Below, in pieces: positions 43,243 through 51,203 of a DNA stretch of 64,000 nucleotides. Position numbers and translations under genes: made by a program. Each line of letters opens with the position of its first letter. The stretch's first letter is position 1. The notes below the pieces were generated by a model. The model did not search any database and was not told the origin of the DNA. It was given only the letters and a program-made list of their open reading frames with translations. The stretch comes from Cumulibacter soli (lineage in GTDB: Bacteria; Actinomycetota; Actinomycetes; Mycobacteriales; Antricoccaceae). The DNA lies in assembly GCF_004382795.1 (NCBI RefSeq), contig NZ_SMSG01000001.1, positions 124,001 to 188,000 of the forward strand, read 5' to 3'.

Positions 43243-44199
43243 GTGTCCCATTCGTTCGAAGGCAACCGCGTCGTGCGTGACACGGGCGTCCGTTACCCAA
43301 TCTTCAACGCCGCAGTAGCCGCGTTCTCCCGTGCATCACTGAGCGGTGCTGTATCGGCCGCCGGCGGACTGGGCCTAATGGCCACGAACGGCGATGACCT
43401 CACAGGGCTGCAGCGCGAGTATGACCAGGCCCGGTCGATGAGTGACAACCCGCTCGGATTGCAAATGTTTCTGCGCATGCTCAAGGGCCAAGATCGCGTC
43501 GAGGAGGTACTGGACTGGGTACTGCAGGAGCGGACGCCGCTGCTAGTCACCTGCGTAGGCGACCCGGCCCCGATTGCCCAGCGCGCCCACGAGGTAGGGG
43601 TAAAGCACTACCACCAGGTCGGCAGCCTCAAAGACGCACAACGCGCGGTGGACGCCGGCGTCGACGGGCTCATCGTCGAAGGCGCTGAAAGCGGCGGACT
43701 CCGCAGCGTCCGCTCACCCCACCTATTCACGCTGTTGCAGCAGGTGCGCGCTGCGGTCGACCTTCCGATCATCGCCGCCGGCGGGATCTCCGACGGCTAC
43801 GGGATGGCGGGAGCATTCGCTCTTGGCGCCGAGGGCATCCTGATGGGTACCCGGTTCATGAGTTCAACCGAATCGCCGGTGCACGCCAACTGGAAACAGG
43901 CGATCGCGGACAGCGCGATCACTCACAACATCGACACCGGGATGCCCGGCGTCCGCATGCGCGTGGCCGACACCGAATTGGCGGCGTCCGTACTGCGCGG
44001 CGAGGTCGACACGAGCAGCAACCCGTACGGCGGCCCATTCCAGGAGGCATTTGACAATGGGCGTCTGGACCTCGCACTCGTCGGGTGCGGCGAGTCGGCA
44101 ACGTTGGTCGAGGACATCAAACCGGTCAGCCAGATCATCGACGAGACAGTGCAGGTGTTCTGGGAACAGGTTGACCGGATCGCGGCGCTACGCGGCTAA
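43243..44199 (+). CDS. Nitronate monooxygenase-like FMN-dependent TIM barrel
   Basis: A 318-residue protein from GTG 43243, with a perfect AGGAGG 6 nt upstream that settles the start against longer in-frame extensions. Landmarks: YPIFNAAVAAFSRASLSGAV, AGGLGLMATNGDD, HYHQVGSLKDAQRAVDAGVDGLIVEGAESGG, the FMN-phosphate site IIAAGGISDGYGMAGAFALGAEGILMGTRF. This is the 2-nitropropane dioxygenase/FabK-like family, which oxidises alkyl nitronates or reduces enoyl thioesters. Substrate uncertain. Single gene. Confidence 0.87.
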   Translation: MSHSFEGNRVVRDTGVRYPIFNAAVAAFSRASLSGAVSAAGGLGLMATNGDDLTGLQREYDQARSMSDNPLGLQMFLRMLKGQDRVEEVLDWVLQERTPLLVTCVGDPAPIAQRAHEVGVKHYHQVGSLKDAQRAVDAGVDGLIVEGAESGGLRSVRSPHLFTLLQQVRAAVDLPIIAAGGISDGYGMAGAFALGAEGILMGTRFMSSTESPVHANWKQAIADSAITHNIDTGMPGVRMRVADTELAASVLRGEVDTSSNPYGGPFQEAFDNGRLDLALVGCGESATLVEDIKPVSQIIDETVQVFWEQVDRIAALRG

Positions 44200-44326
44200 C
44201 GCCGGCGGCGGGCATCGCAGGTCGCACGCGGGTGGGGCCTCGCGATTCGTGCGGGGCGTGCACTTCATGCGTGAGTGGCGGCCGCTCCGTTCGGCAGCAG
44301 ACCTCCGGTGACCACGACGGAGCCGG

Positions 44327-44695
44327 TCAAGCGTCGATCGCGTCGACGTACACCCAGCGTTCACGACGCCGCGCGAATCGTGATCGTTCACGCAGGAAAG
44401 ATGGTTCGCCGTTATACCGGTAATGCGCGACGAACTCCACGACTCCGGTCGAATCGTCAGCGGTCCCCTGCTGGGTATCAATGATGTCCAATCCAACCCA
44501 CTCAAGGTCGTCAGCCTCGAGTTGGGCGGGCCGCGAGCGCGGGTGCCACGTGCGGAAGACATAGTTCAGGTTGCCTACCGCATAGGCACAGTAGCGTGAT
44601 CGCATCAGTTCCAGTGCGGTCTGCTCGTGCCGGGCACCGTCATGTAGCGGTTCGCAGCAGTCGGCGTACTCCCCCGCCCCACACGGGCATCTCAT
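44327..44695 (-). CDS. YchJ family (UPF0225, SEC-C-type zinc motif) protein
   Basis: A 122-residue protein with GAGGG before the ATG. It starts MRCPCGAGEYADCCEPLHDG, the SEC-C/YchJ Cys cluster (CxC...CC), then TALELMRSRYCAYAVGNLNYV, the YchJ NTF2-like fold, and ends VVEFVAHYRYNGEPSFLRERSRF. Function in bacteria is unknown; metal binding is expected. It is divergent from arfB by 98 bp. Confidence 0.88.
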   Translation of the reverse strand: MRCPCGAGEYADCCEPLHDGARHEQTALELMRSRYCAYAVGNLNYVFRTWHPRSRPAQLEADDLEWVGLDIIDTQQGTADDSTGVVEFVAHYRYNGEPSFLRERSRFARRRERWVYVDAIDA

Positions 44696-44793
44696 CGACC
44701 CTCATCACGTTCGTGCATGCTGGTGAGAATAACGAAGCACCTACGCATTCGGCACGACCGCGGTCGAGCCGCCGGATAGCCGAGAATGATGCC

Positions 44794-45231
44794 ATGGATG
44801 ATCTTTGGATACCGCCGTGTCCCGGCGCGCCTCGCGGGATCGCCATACCGGCCGCCGAGTTGCACGAAGTCTTCTCTCGCTCCTCAGGACCCGGCGGGCA
44901 GGGCGTCAACACCGCAGACTCTCGCGTTCAACTCAGCCTCGACATCACATCGACGACGGCGCTCGACGACGGACAGCGCATGCGCGTCGCGCGCCTGCTG
45001 GCGCATCGCCTCAACGACGGCGTCCTGACGATTACCGCATCCGAGGACCGCGCACAGCGACGCAACCGAGCCATCGCGCGTGACCGGCTCATCGAGCTAG
45101 TTCGCCAGGGTGTTGCCCCGGATGTGCCGCGACGCGCCACGAAACCTACCCGGGGTTCACAGCGCCGTCGTCTGGACGGAAAGCGCAAACGTGGCGATAT
45201 CAAGCAGGCACGTCGTCGCCCCGACTGGTAA
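44794..45231 (+). CDS. arfB: Peptidyl-tRNA hydrolase ArfB (YaeJ-type ribosome rescue factor)
   Basis: A 145-residue class I release-factor domain from ATG 44794. The catalytic loop SSGPGGQGVNTADSRVQL includes GGQ at 34-36. The C-terminal basic tail (KPTRGSQRRRLDGKRKRG, QARRRPDW) is the part that enters the mRNA channel of stalled ribosomes in ArfB. It lacks codon-recognition domains, so it is not a normal release factor. Cytoplasmic, rescues non-stop ribosomes. Confidence 0.92.
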   Translation: MDDLWIPPCPGAPRGIAIPAAELHEVFSRSSGPGGQGVNTADSRVQLSLDITSTTALDDGQRMRVARLLAHRLNDGVLTITASEDRAQRRNRAIARDRLIELVRQGVAPDVPRRATKPTRGSQRRRLDGKRKRGDIKQARRRPDW

Positions 45232-45275
45232 ATAGCCAGGCGATTCATCACCGGTCAGCCCTTCGCCTGCGTTGC

Positions 45276-45281
45276 TAGGCT
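45276..45281 (+). promoter_or_regulatory. -10 element (TAGGCT) of leaderless arr mRNA
   Basis: TAGGCT ends 6 nt before ATG 45288 and no ribosome binding site is visible. Confidence 0.5.
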
Positions 45282-45287
45282 CGGTCG

Positions 45288-45707
45288 ATGAACGCACCGC
45301 CGGATCCCGGCCCCTTCTATCACGGCACTATCGCCGACCTACACGTCGGCGACGAGTTCACCGCCGGATTTCCGTCGAACTACCGACCGGAGATCACCAT
45401 GAATCACGTGTACTTCACCGCATTGCGCGACGGCGCAGGACTGGCGGCCGAGGTCGCCGCCGAACTCGCCGAGGGCACGGGAACGCCGCGGGTGTACCTC
45501 GTCGAGCCAACCGGAGAGTTCGAAGACGACCCCAATGTCACCGACAAGAAGTTTCCCGGAAATCCGACTCGCTCCTTCCGCACCGCGGCGCCGCTGCGCG
45601 TGCTTGAGGAGGTTACCGAGTGGACGCGCCTGACCCCTGAGGCGCTCGAGATGTGGCGCGAGCGCCTCGCAACGTTGCGCAACAGCGACGCAGAGATCAT
45701 CAACTAA
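45288..45707 (+). CDS. arr: Rifamycin NAD+ ADP-ribosyltransferase (Arr)
   Basis: A 139-residue protein, the normal Arr length. The active-site elements of Arr are present: His12 in FYHGTIADLHVGDEF, Tyr42 in NHVYFTAL, and the acidic site in EPTGEFEDDPNVTDKKFPGNPTR (Asp80/81), followed by RSFRTAAPLRVLEEV. Arr transfers ADP-ribose from NAD+ to the C23 hydroxyl of rifampicin and inactivates it. All key residues seen are intact, so intrinsic rifamycin resistance is predicted. It is leaderless by inspection and its 3' end overlaps that of the convergent SRPBCC gene by 8 bp. Confidence 0.92.
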   Translation: MNAPPDPGPFYHGTIADLHVGDEFTAGFPSNYRPEITMNHVYFTALRDGAGLAAEVAAELAEGTGTPRVYLVEPTGEFEDDPNVTDKKFPGNPTRSFRTAAPLRVLEEVTEWTRLTPEALEMWRERLATLRNSDAEIIN

Positions 45708-46179
45708 CTGCGGCCAGCACCTCGCCGATCTTGTCGAGCAGTCCCGCGGTGCCCTTCTCGCGCCCGGCCGCGGCCTCGGGGCCCGGACCGTGTACGCCGT
45801 CGAGATGCACGCCCTGTTCGGTGAACGTCAGGTTCGTGCCGTCGCCGTCCGACTTGAACACGATCGTCGTGATCGACGTCGAGGCATGGGCCCCGTCCAG
45901 CCACATGTCGTAGGTGTAGACGATACGTTCGTGCTCGACGATGTCGGTGTACGTCGCCCGAAATTGGGAAAGCGGACCGCCGGGCCCATGGCGACCATCA
46001 TCGATCGCAAGTCCCCCGACGACGAAATCCTCACTTCGTTCGACTTCGACGAACTCAGGGCTGCCGAACCATTTCCGCTTATGCTCCAGATCAGCGAAGG
46101 CCCGCCACACCGAAGCGACCGGAACGGGATAGTGCCGCTTCAGGGTGAAGGTTGCGTGGGCCTCAGTGCGTGTACTCAT
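45700..46179 (-). CDS. SRPBCC/AHSA1 domain protein
   Basis: A 159-residue START-like protein beginning MSTRTEAHATFTLKRHYPVP, with GAGGA upstream. VASVWRAFADLEHKRKWFGSPEF, IDDGRHGPGGPLSQFRATYTDIV, RIVYTYDMWLDG and TNLTFTEQGVHLDGVHGPG are standard for the AHSA1-type family paired with ArsR regulators. It likely binds a hydrophobic ligand; function unknown. It lies 14 bp downstream of the arsR-like gene, in one operon. Confidence 0.88.
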   Translation of the reverse strand: MSTRTEAHATFTLKRHYPVPVASVWRAFADLEHKRKWFGSPEFVEVERSEDFVVGGLAIDDGRHGPGGPLSQFRATYTDIVEHERIVYTYDMWLDGAHASTSITTIVFKSDGDGTNLTFTEQGVHLDGVHGPGPEAAAGREKGTAGLLDKIGEVLAAVS

Positions 46180-46193
46180 GGGTTTTCCTCTTT

Positions 46194-46529
46194 CTATTCG
46201 GCATCGTTCTCGGCTAGTAGCCCGCCGAGTCGGTCGAGTGCGCGTTCGTGCGGCATCCGTTGCCGCGCAATCCACTCAGTGGCGCCCGCCATCGCATCTA
46301 CCGCGAGCTGATAGGTACGCACGCGCCCGGCCTTGTGCGACGCGATGATTCCGGCATCCTCGAGAACCCGAAGGTGCTTGACGATCGTCGGCAGCGCGAA
46401 ATCGAACGGTTCGGCCAGTTGACTGACCGAGGCCGGGCCCAGAACCAAACGCTCGACCATTGCGCGTCTCGTTGCGTCGGCGAGCGCGTGGAATGTCCGA
46501 TCCAGGCGCTCAGGTAAACACTTACCCAT
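46194..46529 (-). CDS. ArsR family winged-helix regulator
   Basis: A 111-residue regulator from ATG 46529 (MGKCLPERLDRTFHALADATRR); an in-frame ATG further upstream lies beyond the operator. The helix-turn-helix is SVSQLAEPFDFALPTIVKHLRVLEDAGII. It lacks obvious metal-binding Cys pairs, so it belongs to the non-metal group paired with SRPBCC proteins. A palindrome sits exactly over its start, implying autorepression. The divergent DHA2 exporter starts 160 bp away and could be a second target. Confidence 0.9.
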   Translation of the reverse strand: MGKCLPERLDRTFHALADATRRAMVERLVLGPASVSQLAEPFDFALPTIVKHLRVLEDAGIIASHKAGRVRTYQLAVDAMAGATEWIARQRMPHERALDRLGGLLAENDAE

Positions 46530-46538
46530 ATGGCTAAG
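46521..46538. promoter_or_regulatory. Operator overlapping the arsR-like start codon
   Basis: CTTAcCCATATGGcTAAG is an 18-bp palindrome with one mismatched pair; its CATATG centre contains the ATG start of the regulator. Confidence 0.6.
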
Positions 46539-46689
46539 TATGCGATTGGACCGATCCCCTGTCAAGGAGGACACTGAAGACCCGGTCTAGCGTTCACCAA
46601 TTTGCATGGACTGCAACTTTTGCTTACGGTGTCGCATGTCGACGGAATATTGGAAGGATGCTCATCTTGTTGCCGAATAGGCCGGAATC

Positions 46690-48171
46690 GTGACCACAGG
46701 CCGACCCTCGAAGCAGCAAGCGACACCGACCACGCCGCCCACCACAGACCCGTTCAACCGCAATGTAGTGATGGCCGTGCTGATCTCCGGCGCGTTCGTC
46801 ATCATTCTCAATCAGACCCTGCTGAACACCGCACTGCCAGCGTTCATGCGGGACTTCGGCATCAGCGCGAACTCAGCGCAGTGGGTCACCACGATCTTCA
46901 TGCTGATCAACGGCATCATGATCCCGGTCACCGCGTTTCTGATTCAGAAGTTCACCACGCGCGCCCTGTTTCTTACGGCCGTCGGCCTGTTCGCCGTCGG
47001 GACCATCGTCTGCGCCATCGCGCCCACGTTCGCCGTACTCCTGGTGGGTCGATCAATCCAGGCCGCCGGCGGCGGCATCATCATGCCGCTGATGCAGACC
47101 ATCCTGTTCGCTATCTTTCCGATCCACAAACGCGGCAGCGCGATGGGCACCTTCGGGCTGGTCATCGCGTTCGCGCCAGCGATAGGCCCCAGTCTCTCCG
47201 GCTGGATCGTCGACCATTGGCCGTGGCAAATCCTGTTCGTGATGATGCTGCCGATCGCTGTGATCGACATCGTGTTCGCCTACTTCGTGCTCAAGAACGT
47301 CACCGAGCGCACCTACCCGAAGCTCGACGTGCTGTCGATCATTCTGTCCTCGGTCGGATTCGGCGGAATCCTGTACGGGCTGGGCGCGGCCGGCGATGCC
47401 GGCTGGTCCAGCGCTCAGGTGATCGGCCCCATCGTCGTCGGTGTGCTGACCCTTATCTGGTTCGCGCAGCGACAGCTAGCGCTGCGCGAGCCGATCCTGG
47501 AATTACGGGTGCTGAAGCACCCGATGTTCACGTTGAACACCGTGCTGGGTATGTGCGTCTTCATGTTGATGGCGGGCGGCATGTTGATCCTGCCGCTGTA
47601 CATGCAGAACATGAACAACTTCTCCGCGGTCGAGTCGGGGCTCGCGTTGCTGCCCGGCGCCATCGCGATGGGTTTGATGTCTCCGGTGACTGGCAAGCTC
47701 TTTGACCGGTTCGGCGCGCAATGGCTGGCCATCGCCGGGTTTGCGTTAGCCGGCGGGGCGTCGTACACGCTCGCGTTCCTGAGCCTGGACACGTCGTTTG
47801 CCTACATCGCGATCGCGAACGCTGTTCGCATGCTTGGTGTGGCGATGGTGATGATGCCGGTGACGACAGCTGCGCTTAATACGCTCCCACAGCGGCTCAT
47901 TCCACATGGTGCCGCGCTGAACAACACACTGCGCCAGATCGCCGCATCTGTAGGGACGGCGGCGCTCGTGACCGTGATGACTGAAACCGCTCGCGATCCG
48001 AAGACGTACGGCGTCGAAGGGTCGATACACGGCGCCAACATCGCGTTTATCGTCGCTGCCGCCATCGGGCTTGTCGGGGCCGTAGGTTCGTTCTTCATTC
48101 GCGGTTCGCGCCCGACACCACCCGGAGAGCGACTTCGCGAAGTGACCAGCGAGTCAGCGGCCGCGCACTAG
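46690..48171 (+). CDS. DHA2 family MFS drug exporter, copy 2
   Basis: A 493-residue 14-helix exporter from GTG 46690, with TAGGCC 6 nt upstream. VMAVLISGAFVIILNQTLLNTALPAFM is helix 1, SANSAQWVTTIFMLINGIMIPVTAFLIQKF helix 2 and the motif A loop; IQAAGGGIIMPLMQTILFAIFP, GTFGLVIAFAPAIGPSLSGWIVDHWPWQ carry motif C. The sequence resembles lincomycin/multidrug exporters of the LmrB/EmrB type. It is divergent from the arsR-SRPBCC operon. Unlike copy 1 at 36412 it has no long acidic tail. Substrate unknown. Confidence 0.92.
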   Translation: MTTGRPSKQQATPTTPPTTDPFNRNVVMAVLISGAFVIILNQTLLNTALPAFMRDFGISANSAQWVTTIFMLINGIMIPVTAFLIQKFTTRALFLTAVGLFAVGTIVCAIAPTFAVLLVGRSIQAAGGGIIMPLMQTILFAIFPIHKRGSAMGTFGLVIAFAPAIGPSLSGWIVDHWPWQILFVMMLPIAVIDIVFAYFVLKNVTERTYPKLDVLSIILSSVGFGGILYGLGAAGDAGWSSAQVIGPIVVGVLTLIWFAQRQLALREPILELRVLKHPMFTLNTVLGMCVFMLMAGGMLILPLYMQNMNNFSAVESGLALLPGAIAMGLMSPVTGKLFDRFGAQWLAIAGFALAGGASYTLAFLSLDTSFAYIAIANAVRMLGVAMVMMPVTTAALNTLPQRLIPHGAALNNTLRQIAASVGTAALVTVMTETARDPKTYGVEGSIHGANIAFIVAAAIGLVGAVGSFFIRGSRPTPPGERLREVTSESAAAH

Positions 48172-48321
48172 GGCATTTCAGTTGAGTGTTGTCCGTGTTG
48201 TTCGCACGGCGCGCGCTCGTAAGGCCCGGTCGCGCTGTACGGTTGACTTGATGATGACCAGTCAGGCCCCTCGCGGCCGCTCCCGGAACGGCAATCTGGT
48301 CGTTCCCTGATCCGCGCTCCA

Positions 48322-48361
48322 CCTCGTATGGGTGCCCACTTCAAAACCCACTCATACGAGG
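48322..48361 (+). promoter_or_regulatory. Inverted repeat reaching into the ribosome binding site of the VOC gene
   Basis: CCTCGTATGgGTG (48322-48334) pairs with CACtCATACGAGG (48349-48361), leaving a 14-nt loop. The right arm overlaps the GAGGAG Shine-Dalgarno of the next gene (48358-48363), so folding could hide it. Confidence 0.6.
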
Positions 48362-48367
48362 AGAAGA

Positions 48368-48742
48368 ATGACAGCGCACTTCAATCACACGATCATCGCC
48401 TCGACGAACGCCGAGGAGATGGCTGACTTCTACCGCGAATTACTCGAGGCGGACGACGCCCCGTCGTGGGGACCATTCCACAACCTGACCATCGGGGGCG
48501 GCGTGCTCTTGCAGTTCGCGACCCCACCGATCGAGTTTCCACCTCAGCATTACGCGTACCTGCTTGATGACCCGCACTTCGATCGCGCCTACGCGACGAT
48601 CACGGCGCAACAACGCGAGCACTGGGCCGATCCACAACGGACCCGCCCTGGCGACATCAACCATGAACACGAAGGCCGCGGGGTGTACCTGCTTGATCCG
48701 TCGGGACACTATCTGGAGTTGCTCACTCGGCCCTACCTCTGA
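48368..48742 (+). CDS. VOC (glyoxalase/bleomycin-resistance fold) protein
   Basis: A 124-residue protein from ATG 48368. FNHTIIASTNAEEMADFYRELL opens the first betaalphabeta module and GRGVYLLDPSGHYLELLTRPY closes the second, with the metal-ligand-type His and Glu positions of VOC proteins. A dioxygenase, lyase or binding-protein role cannot be told apart. The ribosome binding site is part of an inverted repeat, suggesting translational or repressor control. Confidence 0.85.
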   Translation: MTAHFNHTIIASTNAEEMADFYRELLEADDAPSWGPFHNLTIGGGVLLQFATPPIEFPPQHYAYLLDDPHFDRAYATITAQQREHWADPQRTRPGDINHEHEGRGVYLLDPSGHYLELLTRPYL

Positions 48743-48853
48743 GGAGTCAGCACCGGAACGAATACACGCACGCACTGTCCTGGTCCGGAACACGGGAGCG
48801 CACGCGCCGCGCCACTCACGCACCACGTGCGGCGCGCCCAGACCAACCGTGTT

Positions 48854-48884
48854 CTTGACTCTGACATCGTGTCAGGGAATGAAA
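48854..48884 (+). promoter_or_regulatory. MerR-type promoter with dyad
   Basis: TTGACT (48854-48859) is followed by the dyad CTGACAtcgTGTCAG (48861-48875) and an AATGAA hexamer at 48879-48884, giving a 19-bp spacer as MerR proteins require. It lies just upstream of the merR-like gene. Confidence 0.65.
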
Positions 48885-48894
48885 TGGGCCCATC

Positions 48895-49695
48895 ATGTTG
48901 AGTATCGGAGACTTCGCCAGACTCGCCGGTGTATCGGTTCGGATGCTGCGTCACTACGACCAGTTAGGGCTGCTGACACCGGCTCAGGTAGACCCGTTCA
49001 CCGGGTATCGCCGCTACACCGCCGATCAATTGCCTCGCGCCAATCAGTTGGTCGCGCTGAAAGACCTAGGCTTCCGCCTGGAGGACGTCGGGGCACTCTT
49101 GGACGGCAACGCCAAATCGCGTGTCGGGACGTTGTTGCGACAGCGTCGCGCCGAATTGGCAGCGCAGCTGGCTGCCGACCATGCACGGTTACGCGTGATC
49201 GAGGCGAGGCTCCGATTGATGGAGGAGGACCAGACAATGCCCGAAACTACATTCGTTGAACAGACACTGCCGGCGCTTCGACTGGTACAGATATCGGTCC
49301 GGATCACCGATATGAGCCAGGTCGAGCCGGAGATCGGCCCGATGTTCGATCGCGTCAATGCCGCGATCGACGCCATGGGAGCGCATCGAACTGGCCCAGG
49401 CGTCGCCCACTATCTTGGCGACGAGGACGGAATGGTTGCCGCGGCCGCGGAACAGATCGCCGGCGACGGCGTCCCGGATGGGCTAGAGGCCTACGAACTT
49501 GCGGCCGTGCCCCGCGCCGTGGTGAGTACGTACGAGTCGCCCGATTTGTTGGGCATCCAGGCTGCCTGGCAGGGCCTCGTCTCGGAGGTGCAACGCCGGG
49601 GGCTACAGCCGACGGGCGCATGTCGCGAGATCTACCTGCGCACGCCGTACGAGTCGGACCGATGGGAAATTTCGCTACAACAACCGGTGCGGTAG
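48895..49695 (+). CDS. MerR family regulator with GyrI-like effector domain
   Basis: A 266-residue regulator. The N-terminal winged helix reads LSIGDFARLAGVSVRMLRHYDQLGLL (2-27) and GYRRYTADQLPRANQLVALKDLGF. A coiled coil of about 75-115 follows (LLRQRRAELAAQLAADHARLRVIEARL). The C-terminal part of about 120-266 (RLVQISVRITDMSQVEP, REIYLRTPYESDRWEISLQQP) is a GyrI-like small-molecule domain of the BmrR/TipA type. It probably senses hydrophobic cations or drugs and activates its own promoter, where a dyad lies within a 19-bp spacer. Its target gene is not obvious. Confidence 0.9.
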   Translation: MLSIGDFARLAGVSVRMLRHYDQLGLLTPAQVDPFTGYRRYTADQLPRANQLVALKDLGFRLEDVGALLDGNAKSRVGTLLRQRRAELAAQLAADHARLRVIEARLRLMEEDQTMPETTFVEQTLPALRLVQISVRITDMSQVEPEIGPMFDRVNAAIDAMGAHRTGPGVAHYLGDEDGMVAAAAEQIAGDGVPDGLEAYELAAVPRAVVSTYESPDLLGIQAAWQGLVSEVQRRGLQPTGACREIYLRTPYESDRWEISLQQPVR

Positions 49696-49795
49696 GTCGG
49701 GTTAGCAGGCCGCGTCATGATCGAGGAATCGGACGTGCGTCGAGACCGCTATGCTCCGCGTGCATCTCTCGCATTCATCACTGAAAGGCGCGCCC

Positions 49796-50059
49796 ATGTA
49801 CGCAACTCCCAACCGACCCATGACGCAGGACGAACTCGATCTCATCTGCCGTGTCTGGGCCGATGAGGGCAGCGATGACTCGACTGACACCTGGCTGGAA
49901 CTCTGGGACGGCGGGGACGCCGACGACAACCCGGAGAAACGCGATGCCATCATCGCCGTTGCGGCGGAGGTCGGCATCGAGGCCGAGGTCGTGAACGGCA
50001 TTCTGCGGGTACGCAAGACGCAGCAATTGCACGACGAGATTGGCGCTCGCTGGATCTGA
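49796..50059 (+). CDS. Small acidic protein of unknown function
   Basis: An 87-residue protein from ATG 49796 with AAAGG upstream. It is strongly acidic in the middle (DEGSDDSTDTWLELWDGGDA) and helical after (KRDAIIAVAAEVGIEAEVV). No cysteine cluster, signal or membrane helix. Codon use is coding-like with G/C third positions. No family recognised. It is followed by a strong hairpin. Confidence 0.65.
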   Translation: MYATPNRPMTQDELDLICRVWADEGSDDSTDTWLELWDGGDADDNPEKRDAIIAVAAEVGIEAEVVNGILRVRKTQQLHDEIGARWI

Positions 50060-50070
50060 GTTCCGCACGT

Positions 50071-50115
50071 CACCGCTCGGCGGACGCACCGTAAAAGTGC
50101 TGCCGCCGAGCGGTG
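50071..50115. terminator. Hairpin terminator after the small acidic protein gene
   Basis: CACCGCTCGGCGG (50071-50083) pairs perfectly with CCGCCGAGCGGTG (50103-50115). Confidence 0.82.
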
Positions 50116-50227
50116 AATCGACCGGGCTATCCCAAAGCAGCGATGAAGGGTAGGGATGCGGACGTCCCCGATGCTGCGCGAATCCGTCATCGATTGGATG
50201 AGTACGCGCGAATCAGCATCACGCACC

Positions 50228-51007
50228 TCAACGGTCCGCAGCCTGGCGAATGAGGTCCAGCATCGCCCCGGACGCCCGCGAAACCCTGTCGTGTTCACGG
50301 TCCCAGTCCACCCGGACCTCGCCCCGATACTCCCTGGCGGCCAAGTGAAGCACATCGGCCGTCTCATCGTTCACTAGTTGGGCAGCGATCTCGGCAGCAA
50401 CCGGTTTGGGCACGACATCGCCGCTCTGGACAGTGCAGTAGGCGCGGGCCAGGGTGAGCAATACGTTTCGCTCGTCCCCACGCAGCCCATCAATAAGCGC
50501 GGGTAGCACCGCCAACTGCGCCTGCCGCAACTGCGCAGCGGGCACGTCATCTATCACCTCGTTCAGGGGTGGTCCGTACAGGACGCGATGCGAGGTCAAG
50601 GCAGTCGCGAGCAGGATCACCACGTCGGGGTCTCGTTGTGGCCTGGGAACGGCGCCGACGACGAACTCACTCCTCAGCCACTCGCCATATTGATAATCAC
50701 GCCAAGGTGCGGGCTGCAGCGGATCCGACTCGGCCGCGACAACACACGTCACGTCCCAAGGTCGCCTATGCGCGGCATCGGGGAACTGACGCGCATGGCC
50801 CTCCCACCCGGAGATCGCCAAGAGGACCTTGGTGAGGGAGGTGCGTTCTTGCGAAGTCAGCGATCTACCTGTCACCACGAGCAGATCGATATCGCTGCCA
50901 ACGCTCAGCCCGGTCGTCGTGCTCGACCCATACAGGTATGCCCCGATGACATTCTCCGGGATGGTGCTCAGAATGCGACTAAGCACTGTTCGAATCGATG
51001 CGTCCAT
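50228..51007 (-). CDS. AadA-like aminoglycoside nucleotidyltransferase
   Basis: A 259-residue protein from ATG 51007; GAGAGGAG lies 11 nt upstream, and a GTG at 51019 is too close to it. The nucleotidyltransferase motif is YLYGSSTTTGLSVGSDIDLLVV (GS...DxD, about 23-45), followed by RRPWDVTCVVAAESDPLQ, WRDYQYGEWLRSEF, and the C-terminal DUF4111 helical domain ERNVLLTLARAYCTVQSGDV and ALREYRG-like LAAREYRGE. ANT(3'')-type enzymes adenylylate streptomycin and spectinomycin. The catalytic acids are present, but remote members may use other substrates. Confidence 0.87.
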   Translation of the reverse strand: MDASIRTVLSRILSTIPENVIGAYLYGSSTTTGLSVGSDIDLLVVTGRSLTSQERTSLTKVLLAISGWEGHARQFPDAAHRRPWDVTCVVAAESDPLQPAPWRDYQYGEWLRSEFVVGAVPRPQRDPDVVILLATALTSHRVLYGPPLNEVIDDVPAAQLRQAQLAVLPALIDGLRGDERNVLLTLARAYCTVQSGDVVPKPVAAEIAAQLVNDETADVLHLAAREYRGEVRVDWDREHDRVSRASGAMLDLIRQAADR

Positions 51008-51203
51008 GTTCGGCCACACTCCTCTCCCGTCGGCAACGACTCGTCGCTCCTAGGACCGGAGCTCGTCATGATCATTCTCAAGCATCGACGTCAGGAGGCA
51101 CCTCGCGCACAGCGTGCTCGATAGAAGTGAGCCGACATTTGGTCGGGGCGTCGCCCCACCCAAACGACTGCTGCGCTCTCTCGCAACGCGTCGTACACGG
51201 CTA

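Noticed and set aside
42903-43283. Possible small genes in the region between ehuB and the nitronate monooxygenase gene
   Set aside because: Frames on both strands lack ribosome binding sites, family-like segments and normal composition.
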